DNA from: Erwinia oleae
Lineage (GTDB): Bacteria; Pseudomonadota; Gammaproteobacteria; Enterobacterales; Enterobacteriaceae
Reading direction: 5' to 3'
NCBI RefSeq assembly: GCF_000770305.1
Contig: NZ_JNVB01000016.1
Span: 1 to 63,621 of the forward strand
Length of the DNA: 63,621 nucleotides
Both the position numbers and the translations under genes were made by a program. The notes below the pieces were generated by a model that saw nothing but the letters and a program-made list of their open reading frames with translations, did not search any database and was not told where the DNA came from. Positions 8,929 to 17,576 of this stretch are shown here, in pieces; the stretch's first letter is position 1, and each line of letters opens with the position of its first letter.

Positions 8929-11085
8929 TCAATGACCCGAAGAAATTTTTATTCCTTCCTTCGGCACTGCCACATAAGGCGTTTCGGTGTCCGTTGGGGT
9001 GTCTGACTGACGTGCCTTCAGCCATGCTTTGATGCCGTAGAAAATAATACTGTACACCACCAGCAGAAACAGAATACTCAAACCTGCGTTAGTGTAGTTG
9101 TTGATCACAATATGATTCATATTGGCAACCTGATGAGCGGTAAGATCGGCACCTCCCGTCGCCACTTTCGCTTTGTATTGGCGCGCCATGTAGAAGAAGC
9201 CTTCCATTTGCGGGTTATCGCTGAACAGTTTCAGGCTCAGCGCCCACGTGGTGCAGATCAGCAGCCAGACGGCAGGGAGCAAGGTTACCCAAACGTACTG
9301 TGTGCGCTTCATCTTAACCAGCACCACGGTTGCCAGCACCAGCGCGACGGCAGCCAGCATCTGGTTTGAGATGCCAAACAGCGGCCACAGGCTTTTCACG
9401 CCGCCCAGCGGATCAACCACGCCCTGGTAAAGCAGATAGCCCCACAATCCGACGCAGCCTGCGGTGCCGATAACACCCGCCAGCAGCGAGTCGGTTTTTT
9501 TCAGGAACGGCACGAAGTTGCCCAGCAGATCCTGGAGCATAAAGCGCCCGGAGCGCGTCCCGGCATCCAGCGCGGTGAGAATAAACAGCGCTTCGAACAG
9601 AATGCCAAAGTGATACCAGAAGCCCATATCGGCGATCGGCATAATTTTGTCGAACACGTGCGCGATCCCGACGGCAAGGGTAGGCGCGCCGCCAGCGCGA
9701 TTCAGCACCGACGGTTCACCTATATCTTTCGCGGTTTGCAGGATCTGCTCAGGAGAGATAACAAAGCCCCACGAGCTGACGGTTGCCGCCGCATGGGCAG
9801 TGACATCCTGTAACTGCGCCATGATCATTGGCGCGTTCGCGCCACCCAGTTCATGCAGGTTAGGCATGGTAATGCCCAGGCCAGCCGGTGGCGTGTTCAT
9901 CGCGAAGTAAAGACCGGGTTCGATAATAGATGCAGCCACCAGCGCCATCACCGCCACAAACGACTCCATCAGCATGGCGCCATAGCCGATAAAGCGCGCG
10001 TCGGTTTCGCAGGCCAGCAGTTTGGGCGTGGTGCCGGAGGCAATCAGCGCATGGAAGCCAGAGACGGCACCGCAGGCGATAGTAATAAACAGGAACGGGA
10101 AGAGCGCGCCTTTCCACAGCGGGCCAGTGCCATCAATATACTGCGTCAGCGCAGGCATTTTGAGTTCAGGATTCAGGATCACAATGCCTATTGCCAGACC
10201 AACAATTACCCCAATCTTAAGGAAGGTGGCCAGGTAGTCACGCGGCGCCAGAATCAGCCACACCGGCAGCAGCGCGGAGACAAATGCGTAGCCAATCAGG
10301 GTGAAGGTAATGGTGGTGTCTTTGAACGTCAGCGCCGGGCCCCAGTACGGGTCGTGAGCGATGACGCCGCCGAACCAGATAGAAGCAACCAGCAGCACCA
10401 CGCCAATCACGGAAATTTCACCCACGCGGCCCGGACGAATAAAGCGCATGTAGATACCCATAAACAGCGCAATCGGCACCGTCGAACAAACGGTAAATAC
10501 GCCCCAGGGGCTCTCTGCCAGCGCTTTCACCACAATCAGCGCCAGCACCGCGAGAATGATGATCATGATCAGGAAGCAGCCAAAAAGCGCGATGGTGCCG
10601 GGAACAAATCCCATCTCTTTCTTGATCATCTCGCCGAGCGACTCGCCGTTGCGGCGCGATGAGATGAACAGCACCATAAAATCCTGCACCGCGCCGGCCA
10701 GCACCACACCCGCCAGCAGCCACAGCACGCCGGGCAGATAACCCATCTGCGCCGCCAGCACCGGCCCGACCAGCGGCCCGGCACCGGCGATAGCCGCAAA
10801 ATGATGCCCAAACAGCACGTTGCGGTTAGTAGGAACGTAGTTCAGGCCGTCGTTATTGACCACCGCAGGGGTCGCGCGGGTGTGATCAAGCCTCATCACT
10901 TTTTGCGCGATATAGAGGCTGTAATAACGGTAGGCCACCAAATAGACCGATACTGACGCAACCACGATCCACAGTGCGCTGATATGCTCACCGCGTCGCA
11001 GTGCCACCACCGCCAGACAGCAGGCACCGATGAATCCCAGAAGTATCCATGGTATGTGCTTAAAAATTTTATGTTTATTCATCAT
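8929..11085 (-). CDS. btsT: Pyruvate/H+ symporter BtsT
   Basis: 718 aa; E. coli BtsT (YjiY) has 716. It is an inner-membrane CstA-family carrier (peptide/carbon starvation protein) with many transmembrane helices, including a cytoplasmic HISALWIVVASVSVYLVAYRYY start and the conserved GHHFAAIAGAGPLVGP loop near residue 95. E. coli BtsT takes up pyruvate with protons and is induced through BtsSR when pyruvate is present under carbon limitation. The start is ATGATG at 11085/11082. Upstream lie a phased BtsR array and a CRP-like site. Confidence 0.94.
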   Translation of the reverse strand: MMNKHKIFKHIPWILLGFIGACCLAVVALRRGEHISALWIVVASVSVYLVAYRYYSLYIAQKVMRLDHTRATPAVVNNDGLNYVPTNRNVLFGHHFAAIAGAGPLVGPVLAAQMGYLPGVLWLLAGVVLAGAVQDFMVLFISSRRNGESLGEMIKKEMGFVPGTIALFGCFLIMIIILAVLALIVVKALAESPWGVFTVCSTVPIALFMGIYMRFIRPGRVGEISVIGVVLLVASIWFGGVIAHDPYWGPALTFKDTTITFTLIGYAFVSALLPVWLILAPRDYLATFLKIGVIVGLAIGIVILNPELKMPALTQYIDGTGPLWKGALFPFLFITIACGAVSGFHALIASGTTPKLLACETDARFIGYGAMLMESFVAVMALVAASIIEPGLYFAMNTPPAGLGITMPNLHELGGANAPMIMAQLQDVTAHAAATVSSWGFVISPEQILQTAKDIGEPSVLNRAGGAPTLAVGIAHVFDKIMPIADMGFWYHFGILFEALFILTALDAGTRSGRFMLQDLLGNFVPFLKKTDSLLAGVIGTAGCVGLWGYLLYQGVVDPLGGVKSLWPLFGISNQMLAAVALVLATVVLVKMKRTQYVWVTLLPAVWLLICTTWALSLKLFSDNPQMEGFFYMARQYKAKVATGGADLTAHQVANMNHIVINNYTNAGLSILFLLVVYSIIFYGIKAWLKARQSDTPTDTETPYVAVPKEGIKISSGH

Positions 11086-11182
11086 GAGTCCGATTATTAC
11101 AACGTGGGTAAGGTAATAAGAGGCAAGTTTTTTACACAGGATATGTTGACGAATTTCCGGCGGCAGAAGGGGGATAATTCAT

Positions 11183-11252
11183 TGAGCGGTTGTATGCGCG
11201 CATAAGCGGTCAGGTGGCAGGCATAAGCGGTTTCAGACGGTGGCTAAGCGCC
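11183..11252 (-). promoter_or_regulatory. BtsR operator array upstream of btsT
   Basis: On the minus strand four copies related to ACC(G/A)CT(C/T)A occur at 11245-11252 (GGCGCTTA), 11224-11231 (ACCGCTTA), 11203-11210 (ACCGCTTA) and 11183-11190 (ACCGCTCA). Starts are 21, 21 and 20 bp apart, i.e. gaps of 13, 13 and 12 bp. The published BtsR (YehT) target is two such octamers separated by 13 bp. The central pair matches exactly; the outer two extend it on the same DNA face. The array lies about 100-165 bp before the btsT start codon. Confidence 0.75.
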
Positions 11253-11259
11253 TGAAAAT

Positions 11260-11275
11260 TGTGACTAAGATCTCA
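11260..11275 (-). promoter_or_regulatory. CRP-like site upstream of btsT
   Basis: The minus strand reads TGAGA-N6-TCACA, one base off the CRP consensus TGTGA-N6-TCACA. It lies just upstream of the BtsR array. E. coli btsT is known to need cAMP-CRP, so the position is plausible, but the site is far from the start codon and unproven. Confidence 0.4.
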
Positions 11276-11300
11276 CTGTAAAAGACAACGCGGAGAACAG

Positions 11301-12116
11301 CTATAGTCCGGCCGACATTGCACCGTCAATCCGCAAATTTATGCCTGTAATATAACCGGCGAGGGGACTGGCGAGAAAGGCGACGGCCTGCGCAATATCA
11401 TCGGGTTTCCCAACGCGTCCTGCGGGTACCTGAGCAAATAAGGGTAATACAACTCGCTCAATATCGTGCCAGGGAGCATCTTTATCCAGCAGCTTTTGCT
11501 GCTGCGCCACTTCGCGAAAACGCTCCTCAAGCGTTGCGCTGTGAACGGTGCCCGGAGAAACGCTATTTACCGTAACGCCCTCTGCGGCCACCGCCTTCGC
11601 CAGCGAGACGGTCATCGCGTTCATCGCCGCTTTAGACGCTGAATAATCGGGCGCAGAGGGCGGAGGCATAATGGCCGCAATGCTGGATATATTGATGATG
11701 CGGCCCCACTGGTTTTGCTTCATGGCAGACAAAAGGCGGGTGGTGACGCGAAGTGCCGCCAGTACATTACGATCGTAAGTGGACGTCCAGGAGGCGGTTT
11801 GCGTTTCAGACCAGCTTTCCTTAATACCACCCGAGCCACCGGCATTATTGACAAGGATATCAATACCGCCAGCGAGTTTTTCTGCCTCATCAACCAGATG
11901 CTGCACGTCATCATTGCTGGTCAGATCGCCCGTTACAAAGAAAGCTTTTCCGCCTTCAGCGACGATCGCATTGGCCACTTTCTCTGTCTGCGCACGATTC
12001 CGTCCATGAATGATAACAACTGCCTTTTCAAGTGCGAGTCGTCTGGCGATGGCTTCACCAATACCTTTGCTGCTGCCGGTGATCAGCGCTTTTTTACCTT
12101 CTAATTGCAAATTCAT
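11301..12116 (-). CDS. Short-chain dehydrogenase/reductase (SDR)
   Basis: 271 aa from ATG at 12116 (MNLQLEGKKALITG), where the Rossmann fold begins. The longer frame to 12302 would overlap the divergent HxlR gene and adds no fold. The cofactor motif is TGSSKGIG (NADP-leaning, HGRNR at the second strand); NNAG and the catalytic Ser...YSASK (Tyr-x-x-x-Lys) are present. It is a classical NAD(P)-dependent oxidoreductase related to FabG; the substrate is unknown. A divergent HxlR regulator 49 bp away probably controls it, a common arrangement for quinone- or aldehyde-responsive SDRs. Confidence 0.85.
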   Translation of the reverse strand: MNLQLEGKKALITGSSKGIGEAIARRLALEKAVVIIHGRNRAQTEKVANAIVAEGGKAFFVTGDLTSNDDVQHLVDEAEKLAGGIDILVNNAGGSGGIKESWSETQTASWTSTYDRNVLAALRVTTRLLSAMKQNQWGRIINISSIAAIMPPPSAPDYSASKAAMNAMTVSLAKAVAAEGVTVNSVSPGTVHSATLEERFREVAQQQKLLDKDAPWHDIERVVLPLFAQVPAGRVGKPDDIAQAVAFLASPLAGYITGINLRIDGAMSAGL

Positions 12117-12165
12117 CTCTGGAAACCTATCGTGGAATGAGCATGTTTTAACAAGGTAAAGGCGG

Positions 12166-12546
12166 ATGCAAAACGACACAATCAGGCACTTTTTTGTGCC
12201 TGTCGACCCGCAAGAGAAAGCCCTCTGCCTGGGCCCGGACGGCTCGGTTGCGCACGTAACCAGAGTCATGCGGATGTTACAGGGGCGCTGGAAACTGCCC
12301 ATTCTTTTCAGGCTTTATGCCGATCCTGCGCTGCGAACCTCTCAACTGAAGCGGGAGATTGCAGGCATTTCACAAAAAATGCTGACGCAACACCTGCGCG
12401 AACTGGCAGAGGATGGTCTTGTCGAGCGCATTGATTTCATGGAAAAGCCTTTGCGGGTGGAATATCAGTTATCAGAGAGAGGCAGGCAGCTTTTACCTGT
12501 TTTGGTCGCTATGCGAGGTTTCTCTGTGGCGCATTCGGCTGTGTGA
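12166..12546 (+). CDS. HxlR-family transcriptional regulator
   Basis: 126 aa; ATG at 12166 follows AAGG and AAAGG. The winged helix is of the HxlR/MarR-like type: RMLQGRWKLPILFRL, then RTSQLKREIAGISQKMLTQHLRELAEDGLVER and a wing VEYQLSERG. Members bind their own and the divergent gene's promoter and often sense aldehydes, quinones or diamide through an N-terminal Cys; here a Cys occurs in ALCLGPDG. The divergent SDR is the likely target. Confidence 0.83.
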   Translation: MQNDTIRHFFVPVDPQEKALCLGPDGSVAHVTRVMRMLQGRWKLPILFRLYADPALRTSQLKREIAGISQKMLTQHLRELAEDGLVERIDFMEKPLRVEYQLSERGRQLLPVLVAMRGFSVAHSAV

Positions 12547-12633
12547 CCGCTGTGAGGTGGGAAAGGGGGGAAATCCGCCGGACAACCCACCCGTTCACAA
12601 AATAACGCCACGATTTCAGGCCCCGCAGAGGGA

Positions 12634-13824
12634 TTAACTGCTGTCACCGATATGAAGCACAAACTTCAGATCCTCTTCCACAGCATGCGGTGAATCATCA
12701 AGCATCATCAGCAGTTTTTCCCCGACCGTTTGACCCAGTTTTTCGTAATCCAGCCTCATTGAGGTCAGCACCGGAAAGGTGTGGTCACAGTTATCGGAAC
12801 CGTTAAGACAGGCCACGGCGAGGTTATAGGGGATCTTGAGTAGTCTGCGCTGGCATTCATACATAACGCCCAGGGCAATTTCTTCATGGCTACAGATCAC
12901 AGCATCCAAATCTGGCTGATTTTGTAACAGCTGGCAAAGCGCATAGCGACCAAATTCCAGCGAAGGGGCATCGGGTACCGTGATCATCAAATCGGCATTT
13001 TGATAGTGGGACATCATGGCTTTATGCCAGCCGTTTAACTGTTGCTTGTGAAGGCGGTTATCGGTATGCGCCCCTAAAAATGCAATGCGCTGATAACCTT
13101 TTTCCAGCAAAGAGTGAGTCAACGTTTCAGCCGCTTCCGCGATCGCAACATTAAACGTGATGTCGGCAGGGAAATGCCCGGCACCGCCGATGTTAGCGGT
13201 GACGATATCAGCCGACTCAATCAATTTGCAGGTTTTCTGCGACAGTTGCGCACTGAAAAGCACCAACGCCGCCGGACGCATTTGTAAAAGTTTTTCTACC
13301 AGCGCTGTCTCACCATACTGATGGTATTCATGGCAGGCCATAATAAGCCGGAACGGCTGATTATTCAGAGACTGTTGCAATGACTGGATAAAACGGTTGC
13401 TGGCGCGGTCGTGCTGGAAAGGATACAGCACCGCCACGGTGTGCAGTTGAGTCGATGCCAGCGTCGCCGCCGCCTGATGAGGAACATATCCCAGTTCGGC
13501 CACGGCCTGATGGATCTTTTTTAACGATGCGTCAGATACCAGTTCTGGTTCTCGTAACGCGCGGGAAACCGTCATCGGCCCCACTCCCGCATGACGGGCG
13601 ACATCTTGCAACGTCGTACGTGTTGAAGGATGCCCGGCGAGATGGCTGGCCTGGACATTGGCCTCGTAGCCCAGCGTGTCAACCGCCTGCTGTACCTGCT
13701 GGCGAATCTTATCCGACACTAATTCGGGCGTTCGCATCACCCGCGAAACCGTCATGATCCCGACACCGACATAGTTGGCTACATCCTGGAGCGTAACCCG
13801 ACCACTGCTCCGCCGTTTTCCCAC
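12634..13824 (-). CDS. LacI-family regulator with two tandem HTH domains
   Basis: 396 aa, about 60 longer than GntR/LacI proteins. The extra length is a second helix-turn-helix: residues 10-57 (VTLQDVANYVGVG, MTVSRVMRTPELVSD) and 69-116 (TTLQDVARHAGVG, MTVSRALREPELVSD) are clear duplicates. A periplasmic-binding-protein-like effector domain of GntR type follows (about 125-396). Start GTG at 13824 has GGAAGGAG 9 bp upstream. It is divergent from the PTS/aldolase genes, and a perfect palindrome AGTTAGCGCTAACT at 13933 fits a LacI operator. It probably represses that operon and responds to a sugar or sugar phosphate. Confidence 0.85.
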   Translation of the reverse strand: MGKRRSSGRVTLQDVANYVGVGIMTVSRVMRTPELVSDKIRQQVQQAVDTLGYEANVQASHLAGHPSTRTTLQDVARHAGVGPMTVSRALREPELVSDASLKKIHQAVAELGYVPHQAAATLASTQLHTVAVLYPFQHDRASNRFIQSLQQSLNNQPFRLIMACHEYHQYGETALVEKLLQMRPAALVLFSAQLSQKTCKLIESADIVTANIGGAGHFPADITFNVAIAEAAETLTHSLLEKGYQRIAFLGAHTDNRLHKQQLNGWHKAMMSHYQNADLMITVPDAPSLEFGRYALCQLLQNQPDLDAVICSHEEIALGVMYECQRRLLKIPYNLAVACLNGSDNCDHTFPVLTSMRLDYEKLGQTVGEKLLMMLDDSPHAVEEDLKFVLHIGDSS

Positions 13825-13898
13825 GCGGGCTCTCCTTCCACTATCGATTAAAAAGGGACGCTAATCCGGTAAAGACCCACCAGATGTTAACCGTTTAA

Positions 13899-13914
13899 TG
13901 ATAAGCCGATCACA
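13899..13914 (+). promoter_or_regulatory. CRP-like site upstream of PTS operon
   Basis: TGATA-N6-TCACA, flanked by AA and TT, matches CRP consensus in the right half and 3 of 5 bases in the left. It lies 107 bp before the IIA start and 19 bp before the palindromic operator. Catabolite activation would be usual for a PTS operon. Not proven. Confidence 0.4.
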
Positions 13915-13932
13915 TTAAATGATAACTTTAAC

Positions 13933-13946
13933 AGTTAGCGCTAACT
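13933..13946. promoter_or_regulatory. LacI-type operator, perfect 14-bp palindrome
   Basis: AGTTAGCGCTAACT is a perfect inverted repeat with the central CG typical of LacI/GalR-family operators. It lies between the double-HTH LacI-type gene and the PTS genes, 75 bp before the IIA start codon, so it could control both directions. Only one such full palindrome was seen; weaker TTAA-rich half-sites lie at 13885-13900. Confidence 0.65.
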
Positions 13947-14020
13947 TATGAGATATGCATCACATCTTTGTGACGTCCGGCACACTACTCTGCCGGAACG
14001 AAATGCCAAGGTGATCCTAA

Positions 14021-14464
14021 ATGATTAATGAATTATTAACACCCGATGTTATTCAAATTATTCCCGCTTGCGAAGACTGGCGGCAGGCGATTTCGTTGGC
14101 GTGCCAACCGCTTCAGGACAACCACACCATTGAAGGCAGATATGTAGAAGCCATATTTCGCTCTCATGAGGAAATCGGCCCTTACTATGTTGTCGGGCCG
14201 GGGATTGCTATGCCTCATGCCCGCCCTGAAGAGGGTGCGAATAAAACGGGCATCAGCCTGACGATTATTCAGAAGGGCGTTAACTTCGGTTCGGCAGGGA
14301 ATGACCCCGTTCACCTGGTGATCGTGCTGGCTGCTTCTGACAGTAACAGCCATATCGGCATCATCTCATCGCTGGCAGCGCTGTTCGATAACCCGGCCGA
14401 TACCGCGTCGTTGATTGCAGCAAAAAACGTTGCGGACATTCACGCCATCCTTTCAGATTACTAA
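14021..14464 (+). CDS. PTS EIIA, ascorbate/mannitol-fructose type
   Basis: 147 aa, ATG at 14021 with AAGGTG upstream. It is a single-domain PTS_EIIA type 2 protein; the phosphorylated His66 is in MPHARPEEG. It accepts phosphate from HPr and passes it to the IIB encoded next. The order IIA-IIB-IIC is that of L-ascorbate-type (UlaCBA) systems, although the sugar may differ. First gene of the operon, divergent from the LacI-type regulator. Confidence 0.88.
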   Translation: MINELLTPDVIQIIPACEDWRQAISLACQPLQDNHTIEGRYVEAIFRSHEEIGPYYVVGPGIAMPHARPEEGANKTGISLTIIQKGVNFGSAGNDPVHLVIVLAASDSNSHIGIISSLAALFDNPADTASLIAAKNVADIHAILSDY

Positions 14465-14486
14465 GCAACCATAAGAGAAAAAACAG

Positions 14487-14774
14487 ATGAAAATTACCGT
14501 CGTATGTGGCAATGGCCTGGGCACGAGTTTAATGATGGAAATGAGTATTAAGAATATTATTAAAGAGTTAGGCGTTGCGGCTGACGTCGACCATGTCGAT
14601 TTAGGTTCAGCAAAAAGCACTGCCAGCGATATTTTTGTGGGAACTTCCGATATTGCCGAGCAGCTCCATGCGCAAAAAGTGGACGGGAAAATCGTGTCGT
14701 TAAAAAACATGGTGGATAAAGCCGCCATGAAAGAGCGCATCTCTGCTGCGCTGACAGAACTCGGCGCATTGTAA
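14487..14774 (+). CDS. PTS EIIB, lactose/ascorbate type
   Basis: 95 aa. PTS_IIB fold with the phosphocysteine Cys7 in VCGNGLGTSLMM, the signature of the UlaB/SgaB group. It transfers phosphate from IIA to the sugar bound in IIC. It is 22 bp after IIA and 13 bp before IIC. Confidence 0.88.
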   Translation: MKITVVCGNGLGTSLMMEMSIKNIIKELGVAADVDHVDLGSAKSTASDIFVGTSDIAEQLHAQKVDGKIVSLKNMVDKAAMKERISAALTELGAL

Positions 14775-14787
14775 TCAGGAGCTAAAA

Positions 14788-16047
14788 ATGGATTTCTTCC
14801 GTTTTTTAATGAGTGATGTACTGTCTGAACCGTCGATACTGGTGGGATTGATCGCCTTAATTGGTTTGATTGCGCAAAAAAAACCTGCCACGGAAGTGAT
14901 CAAAGGCACGGTAAAAACCGTCATGGGTTTCCTGATATTAGGGGCGGGCGCCGGTCTTATCGTTTCATCGTTGAGCGATTTCTCAGCCATATTTCACCAT
15001 GCGTTTGGCATTGCCGGCGTTGTACCAAACAATGAAGCCATTGTTGCCGTGGCACAGAAAAGTTTTGGCACCGAGATGGCGATGATCATGTTTTTCGCTA
15101 TGGTCATTAACATTGCCATTGCGCGTTTTACGCCGTGGAAATACATTTTTCTTACCGGCCATCACACGCTGTTTATGTCAATGATGGTGGCGGTGATCCT
15201 CGCAACCGCCGGTCTTCAGGGCACAGTGTTGATCGCAGTAGGGGCGCTGGTGGTGGGGGTATCGATGGTGTTTTTCCCGGCTATCGTGCATCCCTATATG
15301 AAAAAAGTTACCGGTTCCGATGAGGTGGCCTATGGACACTTTTCCGCGCTCTCTCAACTGCTAGCCGCCTTTATTGGCAGCCGGTTTGGCAACAAGGAAA
15401 AGTCCACAGAGGACATGGAAGTGCCGAGAAGCCTGCTGTTTCTGCGCGATACGCCGGTAGCGATAGCCTTTACGATGTTTTTTATCTTCATTTTTACCTG
15501 CCTTGTTGCCGGCCCCGAATCAGTCAAAAGCATGAATGCAGGCGGTAAAAACTGGTTTATGTTCTCATTGATGCAGTCGATTACCTTTGCCGCCGGGGTT
15601 TTCATCGTCCTCCAGGGCATCCGCATGGTCATTGCCGAGATTGTCCCGGCATTTAAAGGGATCTCGGACAAACTGGTTCCTGATGCCAGGCCTGCACTGG
15701 ATTGCCCGGTAGTGTTCCCTTATGCGCCCAACGCGGTACTGGTTGGTTTTCTGAGCAGTTTTGCCGCCGGTGTATCAGGCATGGTTCTTCTGTACGCACT
15801 GAACATGACGGTGATTATTCCGGGAGTGGTTCCGCACTTCTTCGTGGGCGCAGCGGCCGGAGTATTTGGAAATGCCACCGGCGGACGGCGGGGAGCCGTG
15901 CTTGGCGCGTTCGCCAATGGATTGCTCATCACTTTCATTCCTGTTTTTCTGCTACCGGTGCTGGGAAGCATTGGACTGGCAAATACTACTTTCAGTGATT
16001 CCGACCTTGGCGCGGTGGGTATTCTTTTGGGACTGGGCGTCCGTTAA
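14788..16047 (+). CDS. PTS EIIC, UlaA-like sugar transporter
   Basis: 419 aa integral membrane protein of the SgaT/UlaA family (UlaA is about 465 aa) with roughly ten hydrophobic segments. Family marks include the N-terminal FLMSDVLSEPSILVGLIALIG stretch split over helix 1, KGTVKTVMGFLILGAGAG, and a PHFFVGAAAGVFGNATGGRRGA loop near residue 350. AGGAG precedes ATG at 14788. It imports and phosphorylates a sugar or sugar acid together with the adjacent IIA and IIB. Confidence 0.87.
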   Translation: MDFFRFLMSDVLSEPSILVGLIALIGLIAQKKPATEVIKGTVKTVMGFLILGAGAGLIVSSLSDFSAIFHHAFGIAGVVPNNEAIVAVAQKSFGTEMAMIMFFAMVINIAIARFTPWKYIFLTGHHTLFMSMMVAVILATAGLQGTVLIAVGALVVGVSMVFFPAIVHPYMKKVTGSDEVAYGHFSALSQLLAAFIGSRFGNKEKSTEDMEVPRSLLFLRDTPVAIAFTMFFIFIFTCLVAGPESVKSMNAGGKNWFMFSLMQSITFAAGVFIVLQGIRMVIAEIVPAFKGISDKLVPDARPALDCPVVFPYAPNAVLVGFLSSFAAGVSGMVLLYALNMTVIIPGVVPHFFVGAAAGVFGNATGGRRGAVLGAFANGLLITFIPVFLLPVLGSIGLANTTFSDSDLGAVGILLGLGVR

Positions 16048-16053
16048 GCCAAC

Positions 16054-16090
16054 CGGCGGCTCTGCAACTATGAGTCGCCGTTTATGTTTT
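16054..16090 (+). terminator. Terminator-like hairpin between IIC and aldolase
   Basis: CGGCGGCTC (16054-16062) pairs with GAGTCGCCG (16072-16080) with one mismatch and a 9-nt loop, followed by TTTATGTTTT. It lies in the 88-bp gap before the aldolase gene and probably lowers read-through rather than ending the operon. Confidence 0.5.
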
Positions 16091-16135
16091 ATGACGACGC
16101 TTCCGGTTATCTGTTTTGACACGCAGGAGGAATGA

Positions 16136-16798
16136 ATGGAGTTTTATCTTGATACGGCCGATGTGGAGAGTGTAAGGCGTCTCGCGCCTGTCCTGCCCAT
16201 TAAGGGCGTGACCACCAACCCGAGCATTGTTTCGCGCGGAAAGCGGCGGATCGCCGACGTTTTGCAGGAGTTAGCATCACTTCTGCCTGCGGATAATACG
16301 CTCTTTGCTCAGGTGCTCTCCCGCGACCCGGAAGCCATGATTGAGGAGGCACATCAGCTTCGTGAGAGTGTACCCAATCTGGTGGTGAAGATCCCCGTCA
16401 CGCATAACGGTTTGGTTGCTATTAAGGCGCTGACGCAACAAAAAATTCCGACGCTGGGAACGGCGGTTTACGGCGCCGGGCAGGGGCTTTATGCGGCAAT
16501 GGCGGGCGCGCGTTACATTGCACCCTATGTCAATCGGATTGATGCTCAGGGCGGCGATGGCGTTGCGCTGGTGAAAGAGTTACAGACGCTGCTCGATCTC
16601 CACCTTCCCGAAAGCAAAGTACTGGCTGCCAGTTTTCGCACGCCGCGGCAGGTACTGGATTGCATGTTAGCAGGCTGTCAGGCGATCACGGTCGAGCCCG
16701 GCGTGGCGGAGCTTTTTCTTCTGGACCCCGCCGTCGACAGCGCGCTTCAGCGTTTTGATCAGGACTGGACGGCGGCATTTGGCAGGCTCCAGTTGTAG
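16136..16798 (+). CDS. Fructose-6-phosphate aldolase-type transaldolase
   Basis: 220 aa, the length of E. coli FsaA/FsaB. TIM-barrel class I aldolase of the transaldolase family: YLDTADVE start, GVTTNPSI, Schiff-base Lys85 in [18 protein letters not shown] and [13 protein letters not shown]. Start ATG at 16136 with AGGAGG ahead. FSA enzymes split fructose 6-phosphate or similar ketose phosphates into dihydroxyacetone or hydroxyacetone and an aldehyde phosphate. Next to a PTS it likely cleaves the phosphorylated product of the imported sugar. Confidence 0.88.
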   Translation: MEFYLDTADVESVRRLAPVLPIKGVTTNPSIVSRGKRRIADVLQELASLLPADNTLFAQVLSRDPEAMIEEAHQLRESVPNLVVKIPVTHNGLVAIKALTQQKIPTLGTAVYGAGQGLYAAMAGARYIAPYVNRIDAQGGDGVALVKELQTLLDLHLPESKVLAASFRTPRQVLDCMLAGCQAITVEPGVAELFLLDPAVDSALQRFDQDWTAAFGRLQL

Positions 16799-16901
16799 AG
16801 AGCCGGTTTTCGTTAAATCGCCGCCACCTGAAAGAGTGTCTTCTTGTCGTCACCGACAGGCTGGAAGCATAAACGCCTTTTCAGCGTCACCGGGGGCGCC
16901 A

Positions 16902-17492
16902 TCAGAACGTCACCGGCGTATTCACCCACAGCACTTTCGCCACGCAGTCGCCCGTATTGCGATAGCCATGCGGCACGTTGCTCGGAAAATAGAAAGAATC
17001 GCCCGCGCTGAGGCTCCACGTCTCCTCCCCAAGGTAAAGCGCGATTTCCCCTTCCAGCACGTAACCCATCTCTTCACCGTGATGCTCTATCTGCCCGTCG
17101 CTGGCAATGCCTGGCTCAATAATATGAATGTTGCCCTGAAGCAAATTTCCCTTGTGAGGGCTGGTCAGATTCTCCAGTTCAATACCGCCTTTTTTATTGC
17201 GATGTACAAAGCGTTTGCGGGGGCGCTGGCCGGACTTCAGCACCGGCGCGTCCGCCACCCAGGTTTTTGCCATCAGATCGGAGATGTTGGTTTCCAGCGC
17301 GTTAGCAAGGCGGTGCAGCATTGCCAGCGAGGGAGAGGCAACGTCGTTTTCCAGTTTAGAGAGCAGACTCTCTGAACAGCCCACTTTCAGCGCCAGCTGT
17401 TTGAGCGTTATCTCCTGAGCCAGTCGAGCATGTCGCAGGCGCATTCCCAGTGCCGGTATGGCCTGACTGTCAGTCACATCGTTTTTTTTCAT
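16902..17492 (-). CDS. XRE-cupin transcriptional regulator
   Basis: 196 aa. An XRE-type HTH (residues 15-70: LRHARLAQEITLKQLALKVGCSESLLSKLE split around helix 3) is fused to a C-terminal cupin_2 barrel (about 120-190: GEEMGYVLEGEIALYLGE, SFYFPSNVPHGYRN). This PuuR-like layout is common in regulators of polyamine and amino-acid catabolism. It follows the ABC/amidohydrolase operon in the same direction but is separated by a terminator at 17520-17544, so it has its own promoter and probably regulates that operon. Confidence 0.85.
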   Translation of the reverse strand: MKKNDVTDSQAIPALGMRLRHARLAQEITLKQLALKVGCSESLLSKLENDVASPSLAMLHRLANALETNISDLMAKTWVADAPVLKSGQRPRKRFVHRNKKGGIELENLTSPHKGNLLQGNIHIIEPGIASDGQIEHHGEEMGYVLEGEIALYLGEETWSLSAGDSFYFPSNVPHGYRNTGDCVAKVLWVNTPVTF

Positions 17493-17519
17493 AAATTAAC
17501 TTCGGGTGTGAAAGAGACG

Positions 17520-17544
17520 AAAAACCCGGCAGGACATGGCCGGG
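17520..17544 (-). terminator. Rho-independent terminator of the ABC/amidohydrolase operon
   Basis: On the minus strand CCCGGC (rc of 17539-17544) pairs with GCCGGG (rc of 17525-17530) around an 8-nt loop and is followed directly by TTTTT. It lies 33 bp after the DUF1989 stop codon and before the XRE-cupin gene. Confidence 0.8.
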
Positions 17545-17576
17545 CACGGGCGCGACGGGATAAGCGTTAAAACTGC

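Noticed and set aside
12117..12302. Extended N-terminus of the SDR
   Set aside because: It would overlap the HxlR gene and lies before the Rossmann fold start; ATG at 12116 is adequate.
13960..13973. TCACATCTTTGTGA as a CRP site
   Set aside because: The half-sites are in the reverse order (TCACA then TGTGA) and the spacing is wrong for CRP; it is only an inverted repeat.
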